Positions 1-10,966 of a DNA stretch of 64,000 nt are shown here, one piece after another. Positions within the stretch are counted from its first letter, which is position 1. Every line of letters starts with the position of its first letter. The position numbers were made by a program, and so were the translations under genes. The stretch is taken from positions 18,890,412-18,954,411 of the forward strand of contig CM043965.1 of assembly GCA_014529385.2 (NCBI GenBank). Reading direction: 5' to 3'. The notes below the pieces were generated by a model. The model saw nothing but the letters and a program-made list of their open reading frames with translations, was not told where the DNA came from and ran no database searches. Source of the stretch: Adiantum capillus-veneris (lineage: Eukaryota > Streptophyta > Polypodiopsida > Polypodiales > Pteridaceae).

Positions 1-150
1 GAGACAGGACTAGGTCTCCTTCTAGGGCTATAAACCTAAACCATTATCAATGGTAAGGGTGAATTCCCTGGAATTCTTCTTGTTTAGGGACTCACATTTT
101 ATTAGGCCTAGAGACCTGTCAAGGGTCCTATCCCGCTTTTGGTGTCGGCG

Positions 151-600
151 GGTTTGGGGTCCTCACACTAGAGGAATTAGAGTTGTCTAATTTCCTAAAT
201 GTATTCCAAGATGTTTTCATCAATGACATCCCTAGTGAGATACCTCCAAAATGAGGGGATGATGACCATGCAATAGAGCTTCTACTAGGAAGCTCACCGC
301 CTAATAAACTTCCTTATTAAGTTTCACAAGCTCAACAAGAGGAGATCATGAGGCAAGTGCATGAATTGATGGAAAAAGGTATGGTGAGGACTAGTTCCTC
401 TCCATTCTGTTCACAAGTACTTTTATTGCAAAAGAAAGATGGCACATATCACGTGTGTGTCGACTATAGAGCACTAAATAGGATCACTATAAAAAAAAGA
501 TTTCCCATGCTGCGGGTAGAAGATCTATTTGATAAGTTACAAGTTTTGGCCTGGCAAATACTCCAACCACATTCAAACTCATGATGGACAAAAAATTTTA
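151..600 (+). pseudogene. Ty3/gypsy reverse transcriptase, N-terminal remnant
   Basis: The translation reads through the classic approach to the Ty3/gypsy RT domain. A D-V-F-x-x-D-I-P-S-E-I-P segment is followed by an acidic linker, then VHELMEKGMVRTSSSPFCS and the fingers motif QKKDGTYHVCVDYRALNRIT, ending at VEDLFDKLQ. Stop codons interrupt the frame near 252 and 330, and the last open stretch is 348-584. Just after VEDLFDKLQ the sequence jumps to the far end of the RT (LGHIISQDG-like, near 650-670). The palm with the catalytic Y/F-x-D-D box has therefore been deleted. The fold and lineage are clear from these motifs; inactivity follows from the missing active site. The same element continues at 640-1300 and 1500-2580. 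Confidence 0.88.
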
Positions 601-639
601 GGCCACTCAAATTCTCTTGAGGAGTACAAATGACACCTC

Positions 640-1310
640 TAGATTCAATATTTAGGTCACATTATCTCTCAGGATGGTATCCGTATGGATCCATCAAAGT
701 TGGAGGTAATAAAAGCATGGCCTAATCTAAGGAATCTACATGAGCTAAGAATCTTTATTGGTATGTGTGCATACTATAGATGCTTCATAGAAAAATTTTC
801 TCAAATAGCAAGACCATTGCATGACTTAACAAAGAAGAACATTAAGTACTCATGGACTGCTAAAGAACAAAATGCTTTTGTCAAGCTCAAAGAGAAGCTT
901 ACCTCTCAACCAATCCTCATGCTTCCGGATCTCACAAAGCCATTTGAGGTCCAATTTGTGGTCATTTCCTTGGACAAGTTTTGCTTCAAGAAGGGCATGC
1001 CATAGCATATGAGAGCCAAAGGCTCAATATGGATGAACGTTTCTTGGGCATTTATGAGAAAGAGATTTTAGCTGTTCTACATGTCCTAAATACATGGAAG
1101 CACTATTTGTTGGAGACTCCATTCGTCCTACGAATGGATCACAAAGCGTCAAGAACTTCATGACGCAAAAACCAAGCTCTCCGACAAGACAAACAAATAA
1201 GGTGGGAGATTTTTCTTTTGCAATTTAAATTTCATATTGCTCACATTGCTGGCAAGCACAATCAAGTGGTCGATGCACTTTCACAATGGCCAAGGGTAAA
1301 TGTGGTGTCT
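640..1310 (+). pseudogene. Ty3/gypsy RT thumb and RNase H remnant
   Basis: An open stretch at 685-1005 encodes the RT connection region (MDPSKLEVIKAWPN, FIGMCAYYRCFIEKFSQIA, PLHDLTKK and a W-T-x-x-x-E-Q-x-A-F segment), followed by the start of RNase H. An overlapping frame at 981-1163 continues RNase H (HAIAYESQRLN, then the Y-E-K-E-I-L-A-V motif and W-K-H-Y-L). One frameshift therefore separates them near 960-1000, and part of the expected N-terminal RNase H sequence has gone. A trace of the end of the domain (VDALS-like, near 1270-1285) follows. The order and spacing match Ty3/gypsy pol, and the fragment belongs with the flanking RT and integrase pieces. Confidence 0.87.
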
Positions 1311-1399
1311 ATATCAACTCACAATGATCTATCTTTTATGATAGATGAGTATGCTATTGACCACGAATTTAAGTAGGTAATTAAAACCTTTGCATTAGG

Positions 1400-2590
1400 G
1401 AAGTAAAAAAAAAGAACCATTCACCTTGAAGGATGGTTATTTTCCAAATGGCAATAGGCTATGTGTTACTCACCAATACAATAAGAAAGTCATGTATGAA
1501 TCCTATGCATCTCCTTATGCGTAGCAAAGAGGGATTCCATAACCTATTCTTCGAGGAGTAGAAATGTATTTTTGTTGGTCTACCATGAAAAGTAAACATA
1601 CAAGAGTATGTTTCAATATGCGTGGTATACCAAAAATTAAAATTTGATCGAGGGAAACAACTTGGATTGTTTTAATCAATTGTCTTAGCAAGAAAATATG
1701 CTCTATGCCTGTCAAAAACACTATTAAGGCACATCAAATGGTAACCCTCTTTAGATCTCAAATTTTCAAGTATCGTAGCTTGCCAACATCCATAGTGTTG
1801 GACAAAGATCATAGAATGACTAGTAATTTCTAGTAATTTCTAGGATTCTTGAATCTACTAAAAGCCTATGTCATGGAAGTAGATCAACGTTCTCAATGAG
1901 AGAAGTACTTACCTCTTATAGAGTATGCGTACAATGACATTGTGCATACTTCTATGGGGAAAGCACCTTTTGAGGTTAAAGAGGGAAGATCCAAAGTCCC
2001 TTACTACTTAAAGTACGTGGGAAGATCTTCGCTGCTAATGAATATAGCGGAGACTCACAAGAATATTTTCCAAAGATTGAAAGAGGCTATATCCATCTCA
2101 AAGCAAAGACAAAAAGGTCTGTTGTTGCTAATAAGCACAAAGGAGCCTTTGCCTTCAAGAAAAATTATTGGGTCTTTCTAAAGTTTCTCAAGGCTCATCT
2201 AAGGCATACTATGGGCAAGAATCCTATGAGCCACCAAGAGTATTATGCTAAACTATCAAAAAGATACTATGGTCCTTCCTTTTGAAATTCTTAAGCCAGT
2301 CAATGAGATGGCTTACTAGTTAAAGGTACCAAACCATTGGCTCATTCACAATGCTAACCATGTGAGCCTACTCAAGCCTTACAAAGGAGAGCCACCAAAA
2401 GAACCAATAATGGAGGACCCGCCAAAGATCGAAGATCAAGAAGAGGTGTTGCAGCCCGAATCGATTCTTCGACATGAAGACAAGGTACTAAGAAACGGTA
2501 AGATTATCCAATGATATCTTGTTAAGTCTAAGAATTATCCTTTTAAAGATGCTAGATGGATGCAAGGAACCTAGCTTAAGGATAATATGA
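1400..2590 (+). pseudogene. Ty3/gypsy integrase with chromodomain-like C-terminus, remnant
   Basis: Reading across several frames there is an integrase zinc-binding trace (1400-1640), then VDRLSK-like and KTIKAHQM segments of the core near 1670-1740. An R-M-T-S-N-F segment follows near 1815, after which the DDE core is cut short. EYAYND-x-x-HTSMGKAPFEV lies at 1920-1975 (open frame 1942-2181). Further on are the integrase tail (NHWLIHNANHVSLLKPYKG near 2333-2385) and a chromodomain-like ending (RHEDKVLRNGKI, YLVKSKNYPFKDARWMQGT near 2465-2570). This order is typical of chromovirus-type Ty3/gypsy elements. Stops and frameshifts throughout make it non-functional. I could not find its LTR. Confidence 0.8.
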
Positions 2591-2948
2591 ACATTGTCAT
2601 GCTTACAATGCTAAAGTAGAGTAAGAAAATGACAATGCATTTTAAATGAACAACTTTTTTGTCTTATAAGACTCATTCTCTTTTTTTATTGTGCAAAAAA
2701 TTTAAGAAGTATGCATGCTTAGGACCATGTTCGTGGTGACGATAGTTTATCCTCGTCGGCAATTTTTTTTGGAGAGAATGTTTTGGATACTTTCGGGGCA
2801 CACAGGTGGTCGTGCGACTTATTATAACACATACACAACAATGACACTCTCTTTAGGAAAACAAAACCCAAATGAACTCTTGAATTATGGAAAACATATA
2901 ATGCTCCGATACGAGGGTGATATGCCAAAAGATATCCCTAAACAATCA
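2591..2948. other. Unassigned spacer after gypsy remnant
   Basis: No coding or repeat structure can be supported here. The 3' untranslated region or LTR of the preceding gypsy remnant would be expected, but no TG...CA boundary or second LTR copy is visible in the window. Short open frames exist on both strands at 2715-2957 but resemble nothing I recognise. Confidence 0.4.
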
Positions 2949-3480
2949 TCAAATTGAGAGACTTGTGACTTGTACATGATTTGTTAAATCATTAGGCATC
3001 TCTTGTACATATTGTGACCTAAAAGAAAATTCTCTTGGTCCACCTATGGTTAACATATTCCATTGTCTCTCTCCACTTTCTTTGCCCTTCACGACCACTT
3101 GAGTTGTTGAATGTCTCTGCTCTTTTTCTTTTTCTTTGTTGCAAATGCCTAATTGCTTGTGTTGTTGTTGAATTGTCCAGTACACGTTTTTGTTGTAGAT
3201 GGTGAAGTATTCTACGATAAAACCATTGAGACAACTCTTTAAAACTATTTTCCTTGTCTCAAGTGCCACCATGCTGTGTGTATCTGAAATATGAAATCTT
3301 GGGCATGTAATGAGACTTTTCCAAGCCTTGGGTGTTCCATATGCTTGGGCTTCCATACTTTTCTAAGTTTCAGTCCATGCTGTCATAAATGATTTCTTTA
3401 CTAGCTACAAGTTCTCCATAAACTTGTTGAGATCATTTTGTGACCAATCATCTTTGTCACTCATCTAAAATAGAACACCG
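2949..3480 (-). pseudogene. Minus-strand coding relic, family not recognised
   Basis: An open frame at 3356-2949 (135 residues) follows, in the same direction, a partly readable stretch at 3480-3357 (SDKDDWSQNDLNKFMENL, then a stop, then VKKSFMTAWTETQKSM). This reads like ordinary folded-protein sequence rather than low-complexity shadow. I do not recognise the family. It lies downstream of the minus-strand relics at 3697-5125 and 5600-6625 and may be the 3' end of the same broken gene. Frames change between the pieces, so if they are one gene it is a pseudogene. Confidence 0.35.
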
Positions 3481-3696
3481 AACGAACATCACACATCACA
3501 CTTGGCATTGTGAGTTGTTGGTTCCTGGTCCTTCACTGCCATATGCAAATTTTTCCATTGTGAAACTCACTTTTACTGACATAGGTGGACTGGTATATTC
3601 ACCTAGGTGGTTAGATAAGAAACGACGTGCCTTGACCCCACCAATGGATGGTTTGCATGGTACATCTTTATCATTGGTTGATTTTTTCTCATCCTG

Positions 3697-5125
3697 CTAG
3701 ATTTCCACATTGCCCCCATGGAGACACATATCTGACAATATTAATTCAAGGGCTTGTACAGCAACCTGTTGTTCCATTGACTTCTTAATTTTCCAAGCAA
3801 ACCGAATGCACAAATACAACTTCTCCATAATTCTACAAAGAGCATGCATTATACAAATGTGGACATTAACAAGTAAAATTTCCAGAATTGGGTGAAAATT
3901 AGGATCTTTATCGTGATGAGTAGGAGCCTTTATCCACCACTTTGGGTCCATCATCTTTGCAGGCTCCATGTAATACAAGCACGGATATTTTTCCATGGCA
4001 CGCAATCCACAACTATACATAAACTTCAATGTTTTGAGATCACCTGTAAGATTCCATTGGACTTGAAAGTCTCCCTTCCCATCAACAACCAACACTTGTC
4101 CTTGATTCATTTGTCTATCAACTATATCAAGAACAGGGGTTTGATGGAACACCTAATAAAAAATGTCATGGTCTTCTTTCTTCACCTGCAAGATTAAATC
4201 CTTATGAGATATGAAATTAAATTTAAAATTAAATAAAAAGTGGGCTCGTCAAAGCTGAAGAATAGATGGAAATGGATTACCTGAAAAGCACCAAGCCACC
4301 ATATTTTGTTTTTGATTGTACACTAAAGTATGAAGGATCATTAGTAGGGAATTTTGAACGAGCTCTATTCATCGATGTTATTGTGACTTGCTCTATATTT
4401 TTCTCTTTAATAATCTTACACTCATCTAACTTCAAAACAAAATGTAGAACACCACCAGTCTCTTCAAACGTTACATTGTAGAACTCAACCATTGTAGTAC
4501 TCATCGTAGGTTACAATTGTTCCTTGAGATCTATAGATACCATGAACATGAAATGGACATCCAATGAAGTCTGTCTATGCATGGTTGAGTTGAAGTCTCT
4601 CTTTCCAGACGCTTGCTACTATTGGTAAAAGTTTAGACTTTATTCCCTTCTTAACAAACATGAAGGAGATAGACTGCTGAATAGCTGAGTACCCTCTTTT
4701 ACTCACGCCAAGGGATTCAAGTTTGCCTTGTATTTTATTTTCAATCACTAAATTCTTAGAAATAAAATGTTCAACAACATCCTGCTGCAAAACCTTAAAC
4801 TTTTTGTCATGGACTATATCCTTTGCAAGACTACTAGTTATCAATGGCTTCAACCGCTTTCCTACATTGTTTTTCGGATCTATGTTTTCTTTGTCTGGGT
4901 ATATATATATAGCATGTCTACAAAAGAAGCATAACTACAATAAGAAAAAACCACGTTTAGGTGAAATAAATTAGAAGGTTCACAATCCTCACTCAATGCT
5001 TGGATACTCTTTTGAAGATCGCCAGAGCCAACCTTCAAGGTTTCAAGATTTTGTAGCTTCTTCTTTTGCACACAAGCTCCTAAGATTGTGTCTTTCATTT
5101 GGAAGGTCTGCACCTTTTCTTGCAA
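3697..5125 (-). pseudogene. Decayed minus-strand gene, possibly transposase-like
   Basis: Four open pieces follow one another on the minus strand. 5125-4880 is Lys/Glu/Gln-rich with coiled-coil character. 4853-4575 is basic. 4504-4277 contains HFVLKLDECKIIKEKN. 4152-3697 contains TGDLKTLKFMYSCGLRAMEK followed by YPCLYY, then NFHPILEILLVNVHICIMHA. The G-D-L-K-x-L ... K-Y-P-C pattern followed by a HPIL...VH...HA stretch recalls a poorly characterised transposase-like protein family, but this is memory of pattern only. A candidate GT donor at 4280 and AG acceptors near 4153 and 4187 suggest a roughly 100-bp intron, but the joined frame does not stay open. Identity is uncertain and loss of function is likely. 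Confidence 0.4.
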
Positions 5126-5599
5126 GACCTTTACTTCATGTGTGCTCTACAAAATGGTTTTTTGGTCCTCACAATGCAAATTAGAAAGTCATAGTCTCAT
5201 TTATTTGATAATGAAGTATACTTTTTTGAATTTATGATTACCTAATCAGAGCTTCGCAATAGCCAAGTAAGCCATTCTCTCCATCACCAAGAGTGAGCCA
5301 TTTGTCCATATATCTACGTGTTTTGCTCCCTCTACTCAGAGTCTTTATATTTTGGTGGGTGTTACAATTGTATATCTTTTAATTCCCTTGCATAATGGCT
5401 CATATTCAGAATCTAGATCAATGTGTAGATGATATTTATGTCGCTTGGTGAGAAGGTTTGAGGGGGTGGAGGAAGAAGCCATGAATACAGTGCAAGAAAA
5501 TCAAGAAGCGAAAGAGAAAAAAGCCATTAGTCCCTAGCACATACATCCTTTGAAGAAGAACCTCCCTCCAATATGACGAGGTGCATTCAATTGAACTAA

Positions 5600-6625
5600 A
5601 AAGAGAAATTCACTCAATCATCACGGTCGTTATCACTATGTCCAAGGAATCCAAGGAATCCACCTGGAAGTAAACTTTCTAAATGGTTGATGAGGACACC
5701 TTTTCTTTTACTACACCAATTTTCTTGAGAGAGAATGCAAAAAATGTATTTTCTTAGAATGCCCTCCAAATGACCTCCAAAATTCCCTAATGACATAGAA
5801 ATCCACAAACTCCACATTGTCATGAGGAGCTATAATAACAAAATTGTCACCAACACAAAGTGCATCACTCAATGCATCTCGGTGTCCTTCATATGCAAAC
5901 TCTTCAATCTCGTCATCATCTATAGGTTCAAGAATAACATAATCCCATGCATACTAGAACACCTCCCCCAACTGTCTGGCATACAATCAGTACAGAAGCA
6001 TGAGAATTGCCTACACAAGTGAGCTTTTCCATTTGTTAAGGAATACCCACTAGCAAAATGTAACCCACGTGCATTAGGTACATGTTTACAATCCCAACAT
6101 TGGCGTCTATCCACATCACTTTCCTTGATCTCCGAGAGCACTTGAGTAGATGATCATACTTGGGAAGAATATGTGGATGTAGCCCCATTGGACATGGTTT
6201 GTCTCAAAAATGGCACCACATCTGCTACACGTTGTAATTTCATATAGTGTGGCTTTAGATGCTCCTAAGTGAGTTACCTCTTAATAGCATCACCTGCACC
6301 ATTATGTTTGCCCTTCCCATGATGTGAACATGAAAAGTGATATGCCATTTTCAAACTTGTTAGATTTCCATATCAAGAAATAAAATTGAAAGACCTCTTT
6401 ACTTTGAATTGTGAGGCTGCACAGTCTGACCACACCTAATGTTCTTTGAGCGATATGCCTATCTCTTTCAACCATCCATAATGGGGCATAAAGCAATGCT
6501 AGACAAAAAAGTGTAGCATGGATTTTATCATCAGATACACAAAAATGATAGCATTTTTGGACATTATTGTGGCAATCCGCACATATGTGATGTGGACAAA
6601 GATTGTGACATGGCAAGAAAACCAA
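5600..6625 (-). pseudogene. Cysteine-rich and acidic minus-strand coding relic
   Basis: Three minus-strand pieces look protein-like. 6625-6302 is a Cys/His-rich opening (CHNLCPHHICADCHNN). 6141-5920 has a cysteine array in which CWDCKHVPNARGLHF is followed by CRQFSCFCTDCMPDSWGRC. The third piece, read in a shifted frame at about 5960-5770, is a smooth acidic segment (LEPIDDDEIEEFAYEGHRDA, then VGDNFVIIAPHDNVEFVDFY). The cysteine spacing suggests a metal-binding domain, and the second part resembles a small beta-barrel reader or BAH-like segment. I cannot name the family. Frameshifts separate the pieces. It may belong with the relics at 2949-5125. Confidence 0.35.
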
Positions 6626-7385
6626 TTCATGGATTGAATCTCATTTTGTTATTTGAATGTGTAATTTTCAGCAAAATCAACAACTAACACTACCACATCT
6701 TCAAGAAAGATTCGTAGACTCTCTTTAAATTGCTCGATCTACCATCTGTAAACAAATGTTTTCTTTATAACTTGCTTAGATGATCCCTAAACAATACAAA
6801 AAATTGACTGCAATACCTCTTCTTGTGTGACAAAACTTTTATTTTCTTCTTTTTCTCGACAATCATTTTACCAACTTCAAGGTCTTAAAATATCTTCATT
6901 GCTACCATGCATGCACTATTTCAATCCTCAGTTGGGCGATTGGGTAACCCAAAGCTTTGTAAGGTTAGGGAAATTTTTTGCATGGACATTACATTTCACA
7001 TCTGCACCACAAATGTCACATCGACAACTACACTCTTTTCCATGCACACCATAAGAAACTTTCCTTATATGGTTCAAGCCATCCCTCAAGAATGACATTT
7101 GAACATGTGTGATGCAACAACAACTGTCCCAATCTTGGAGCCTATGTACAAAATAGGTATTTAACTGTTCAAATGTCCTTTGATGAATTTTTACCTATGG
7201 GTGACTCTGATTGAAGGAAAGAAATAATTCTATCTGCATTAAATAATGATAATCAATAAACTTATTGGCAAAATTAAAACATATTTTTAGCATGAGAAAA
7301 TGAGGTCAATCTGGTGGGAGTTAGTATTAGACTAGTAAATTACACTTTTGTGGTTGGTAGAAGGAGTAAAATGACAGAACCTGAA
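6626..7385. other. Unassigned spacer
   Basis: AT-rich sequence with short open frames at 6827-7095 that show no recognisable motif. I see no RNA gene, LTR boundary or tandem array here. Confidence 0.35.
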
Positions 7386-7389
7386 GTCT

Positions 7390-8060
7390 AATAGTAGCAA
7401 AAACTATAAGATTGGTGGCTACCAAGACTAGTACTATAAGGCTGGATAGCTACAAGGTTGACAAACTACCAAGACTAGTACTATAAGGTTGATGCCTTCT
7501 AGAGTACTAGTGGTAGATACCAATCCACTAGGGCCACCATGGTAGACTGGTAGCTACCACTACTAGATTAGCAACAACCACCAAGACTAGCACTAGAAGA
7601 CTGATGGCTTTCTGAACACTAGTAGTAGGTACCAACCTAACAATGTTATCTACCAATATACTAGCACTACCATGGAAGACTTGTAGCTACCATTATAGAC
7701 ATATTATACTGCTAGCTATCACTATCATAGTGGTAGAAAACTTTCCAAGGACTACCATGGTAGCTAGCACTATGACATTGGCAACTAGTAGGTTGATAGT
7801 GGTAGCTATCAATCTACGAGGAACACCATGGAAAATTGGTAGCAAGCACTATCAGACTAGTGGCTACCTTCACCAAGTATAGCATGGAAGCTACCATTTT
7901 CTAAAGTGGTAATTATAAGGATCATAATGGTAGCTACCAATCTTGGTATCAATCCTTGAGAGAGGGAGCATGTAGAGTTAGCTACCTATCTGACAGTGGT
8001 AGTCACGAGGTTTGAAGCAATGCAACAACTAAAAAACTATTATTTAGCTACCATAGTCAA
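7390..8060. repeat. Field of palindromic GGTAGCTACC-type repeats
   Basis: About 670 bp in which the self-complementary word GGTAGCTACC, its near matches (GATAGCTAC, TTAGCTACC, GGTGGCTACC) and CTACCATGGTAG recur roughly every 30-60 bases, mixed with CTAGTA, ACTAG and AGACTAGTA. Clear instances lie near 7410, 7450, 7537-7560, 7683, 7757-7775, 7810, 7865, 7890, 7932-7942, 7978 and 8043. Spacing is irregular, so this is not a simple satellite. It is better described as an array of degenerate short palindromes that could form hairpins. Nothing in it is coding beyond chance. Confidence 0.6.
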
Positions 8061-8279
8061 CTAAAGGGCAATCAAAGCAGTGCCATAACAATAAAAAGAA
8101 ACTTTAACTATGTTGCTCATGAAGATGCACTAGGTGTTTCTCAAACACTTTCCGTGAAATATGCTTTCGGCACACATCTTTTTTGTTGGGTGATATGCAT
8201 GTACTATGAGCCAAAAGCTAAACACTATGGTCTTCACTTCCTCTGTAATTACATTATATGTGTATTGCTAGATACGAGC

Positions 8280-9110
8280 AACATGGTTGTGTCAAGGCAT
8301 CTCTCGGCTATTTTAACCACATGAAAACTGAGGGTTTCTTACTAGACAAAGTCTGTTGGAGTGATTTTATATGCGGATATGCCAAGAAAGGGTAGGTGAG
8401 GATGCTCTGAAATGTTTTTCCTAGATGCAATACAAACTGGGCATGTTCTTGATGACCATTTACCTTGAAATGTTGCTTGTAGGATGCATTGAGTGATGGG
8501 AATGGCATCTCTTGGAATGCCCTGGTTGTGGGATACGCACCACCAGAGTAGGGCTAGAGCGGTCTAGGCTGTTTTCAGCTTCCTATCCAAAATGTGGACT
8601 CTTGAAAGGAATGATTGCAAGATTTTCTCCACAAGAAAAAACTCTAGTATGTTTTCACCAAATGCGAAGCGAGGGCCTCTCTCCAGATGCAATCACCTGG
8701 GTATGCATCTTGAAGGCATGTGGCTCTACGCAAGATGCTGATATGGGCACAAAAATTAACACTTATATTGTTAGGCAAAGGGCTTGAGGAGGTTTCAATC
8801 CAGAATGTCGCCTCTTGTAATGCACTATTTGCAGGATTTACACAACAAGAGCAGGGTCAGAAATCTTTGGGATGTTTCATCAGATGCAAAGCAAGTGTAT
8901 CTCTCCAAATTCAATCACCTATACTCTTGTCTTGAAGGCATGTGGCTCTACATAAGGGTTCAAGCAGCTTCCTGTCTAGAGTGTGGACCCTTGGAATGCA
9001 TTGATTGCAAGGTTTTCCCCATAGGGCAAGGCCATAAAACAAGGGCCTCTAGAAGTAATCACCTATGCATGCTTGAAGGCATGTGGCTCTATGCAAGATG
9101 CTGAGTTTTT
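8280..9110 (+). pseudogene. PPR-repeat protein pseudogene, first block
   Basis: The plus strand carries pentatricopeptide repeats of the PLS type, broken by frameshifts and stops. An open frame at 8512-8787 contains YPKCGLLKGMIARFS, then CFHQMRSEGLSPDAITWVC and ILKACGSTQDAD. An overlapping frame at 8720-8935 continues with VASCNALFAGFTQQEQGQKS. Further degenerate repeats include WNALIARFSP and a second and third ACGS(T/M)Q phrase near 8940 and 9075. PPR proteins normally bind organellar RNA and act in editing or processing. The phrase style is like the expanded PPR family of ferns (inference). No transit peptide or C-terminal E/DYW domain is visible, so this is a fragment. Confidence 0.82.
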
Positions 9111-9554
9111 CAAACGGGAGGATTGATTATGTTGCTCAATATAGCCTGTGTGCTTTTTGATGATGCCACATCATCATCCTCTGGTTTTGTTTTTAGCCTA
9201 TGGCTACCTCCACCTACCTGCTAAATTGATCTTTCATGGCGAACTTGCAAGATTTGCGTCCCATGGTAACTATAGTCAACCCTGAGCTCATACAAAGTCG
9301 CACCCAAAAGGAACCTTGGAAGTCTCTTTCTTCTCACGTGAATCAAGTTAGCTTCGATTGTCCAGGAACATCAATATGTTTGCAAGAGCCCCACCCACCT
9401 TGGAATCGGGCGGAAAATCACACAAAAAGGTCAGTTTTCTCACATGCATTTGTCATTTGTTGATTATTGGCTCCAGATTGAGATGTAGTGTTGCGACTGA
9501 AATGATGCATGCTTACCTTGTAGTTCCTTGCCAGCAGATGGAAGTGGTTGAGGG
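9111..9554. other. Spacer within the PPR pseudogene region
   Basis: Open frames at 9236-9463 and 9358-9642 show no PPR signature until about 9590. The stretch may be an insertion or heavily decayed repeats. I see no transposon ends. Confidence 0.35.
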
Positions 9555-10382
9555 TTGTTTCCACTCCTTCTTGACCCTGGTAATAGCTTGGATCATCCAA
9601 GGCTCCTTAATGAGCTTCAGAGTCAGCTTCAGAGCTATATAGATGAACGTGACCACTCAGCTAGAGAAGCACGTCAGAAGTCCATATTACAAAATGGTAT
9701 GGCAACAAATGTCACATCAGAAAATTTCTTGATTCGCATGCATGCGTCCTTTGGGAATCTTGCCCAAGTTAATTAATTATTTTGGAATTTTCACTTGCAA
9801 CTTCTACCTAGGATGCCATTATTTCGGCCCATGCCAGGCTCGATGAAAAGGACCAAGCTATTGCTCTTTATCATGAGATATTCAACTTAGGAGTATTGGC
9901 AGATGGTCTCTATATGTAACAATTCTTAATGCATTCTCTACTGCTGAAATCCCTTTAGAGACTGACATACAGGTGCATGCTCATACTCTCACGAATGGTG
10001 AGTCAAATGGTTTTGTTGGTGGCACGCTCGTCGACATGTATCTGAAGGCCCGAAAGCTTGATATTGCCCTAGAGCTATTTGAAAGATTGCCACACAGAAG
10101 TGTTCTAACCTCAACTACACTAATCACATAACACACATATAATGGTCAAGTGAAGAAAGCACTTTATTGTGCAAAGTAAATGGAGTGGGAGGATCTTCAA
10201 CCGTCAACTTCACTGTGCTTCTCAAAGCATGCTCTAGCATTCCAGTTGAAGAGTAGGGCAAATGGGTACATGACCAAATTATTGAAAGGGCCTAGATATC
10301 GACCCATTTATTGGCAGTTCTCTTGTCGATATGCATGGAAAGCGCGGAAACATGAAGGAGGCTCTTGCAATATTTGATAATC
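9555..10382 (+). pseudogene. PPR-repeat protein pseudogene, second block
   Basis: Coding resemblance resumes with SYIDERDHSAREARQ, then NVTSENFLIRMHASFGNLAQ in the open frame at 9555-9776. In shifting frames it continues with AIISAHARLDEKDQAIALYH (about 9808-9867), then LNAFSTAEIPLETDIQVHAH, GTLVDMYLKARKLDIALELF (about 10020-10080) and GSSLVDMHGKRGNMKEALAI near 10310-10370. These are typical P/L/S repeat wordings (G-x-x-L-V-D-M-Y-x-K-x-x-x-x-x-x-A). At least three frameshifts or stops separate them. With the block at 8280-9110 this makes one decayed PPR gene or two adjacent ones. Confidence 0.82.
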
Positions 10383-10921
10383 TATCTCACAAAGCTTAAG
10401 CCAGCATCATAGTGTTCATTATGACAATCGATAAATGCATGTCGAAACAAAATGGTACGTAAAATATTATGAATTTTTTACTCATTACTGACGACGCAGT
10501 GAAATGAATGCATTGAAAATTCCATGCTGCCGTGGGAATGGCACGTTCCCTTTTATTATAAAAATTGGGGAGAGCTATGCAAACTCCCCCATGCAAGAAG
10601 ACTTGCATGTTTTCTTTTTTTTTTTCCAAACATAAAAAAGGAACAACACCTAAAAGTCAACATATTTCAAATGATCCATATGCCTAGGCTCTACATCCAT
10701 TCTTCCCTCCGTTCATCACTGTTGTCGTCGTTGCTCCTGTTCCTATGTTCGCAATATGCCCAAGAAAAGCAAGAAAATGTAGTCTCTATCTGCACCGGCT
10801 CGTCCTCATACATCCCTGGTGCATGGCATTGACAGGCCAAATGGAGCAACTTAGGAGCGCACATGCACTTCATCGGGTTGTTGGATGACATCTCACACAC
10901 AGAGAGATGTTTTTTTCAATT
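10383..10921. other. Unassigned spacer
   Basis: No coding, repeat or RNA structure could be supported, apart from a T-run at 10613-10625. Confidence 0.35.

Positions 10922-10923
<2 letters not shown>

Positions 10924-10960
<37 letters not shown>
10924..10960. repeat. (CT)n microsatellite
   Basis: An uninterrupted CT dinucleotide run of about 18 units, visible directly in the sequence. Confidence 0.97.

Positions 10961-10966
<6 letters not shown>

Noticed and set aside
3440-3700. Plus-strand 86-codon frame
   Set aside because: It lies antisense to the more protein-like minus-strand series and has no recognisable motif.
4187-4280. A functional intron joining the minus-strand pieces
   Set aside because: Donor and acceptor dinucleotides exist, but both acceptor choices break the frame, so I do not annotate a spliced gene.
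7390-8060. Possible CRISPR-like array
   Set aside because: Spacing and repeat length are irregular, repeats are palindromic variants only 8-12 bases long, and the genome is eukaryotic.
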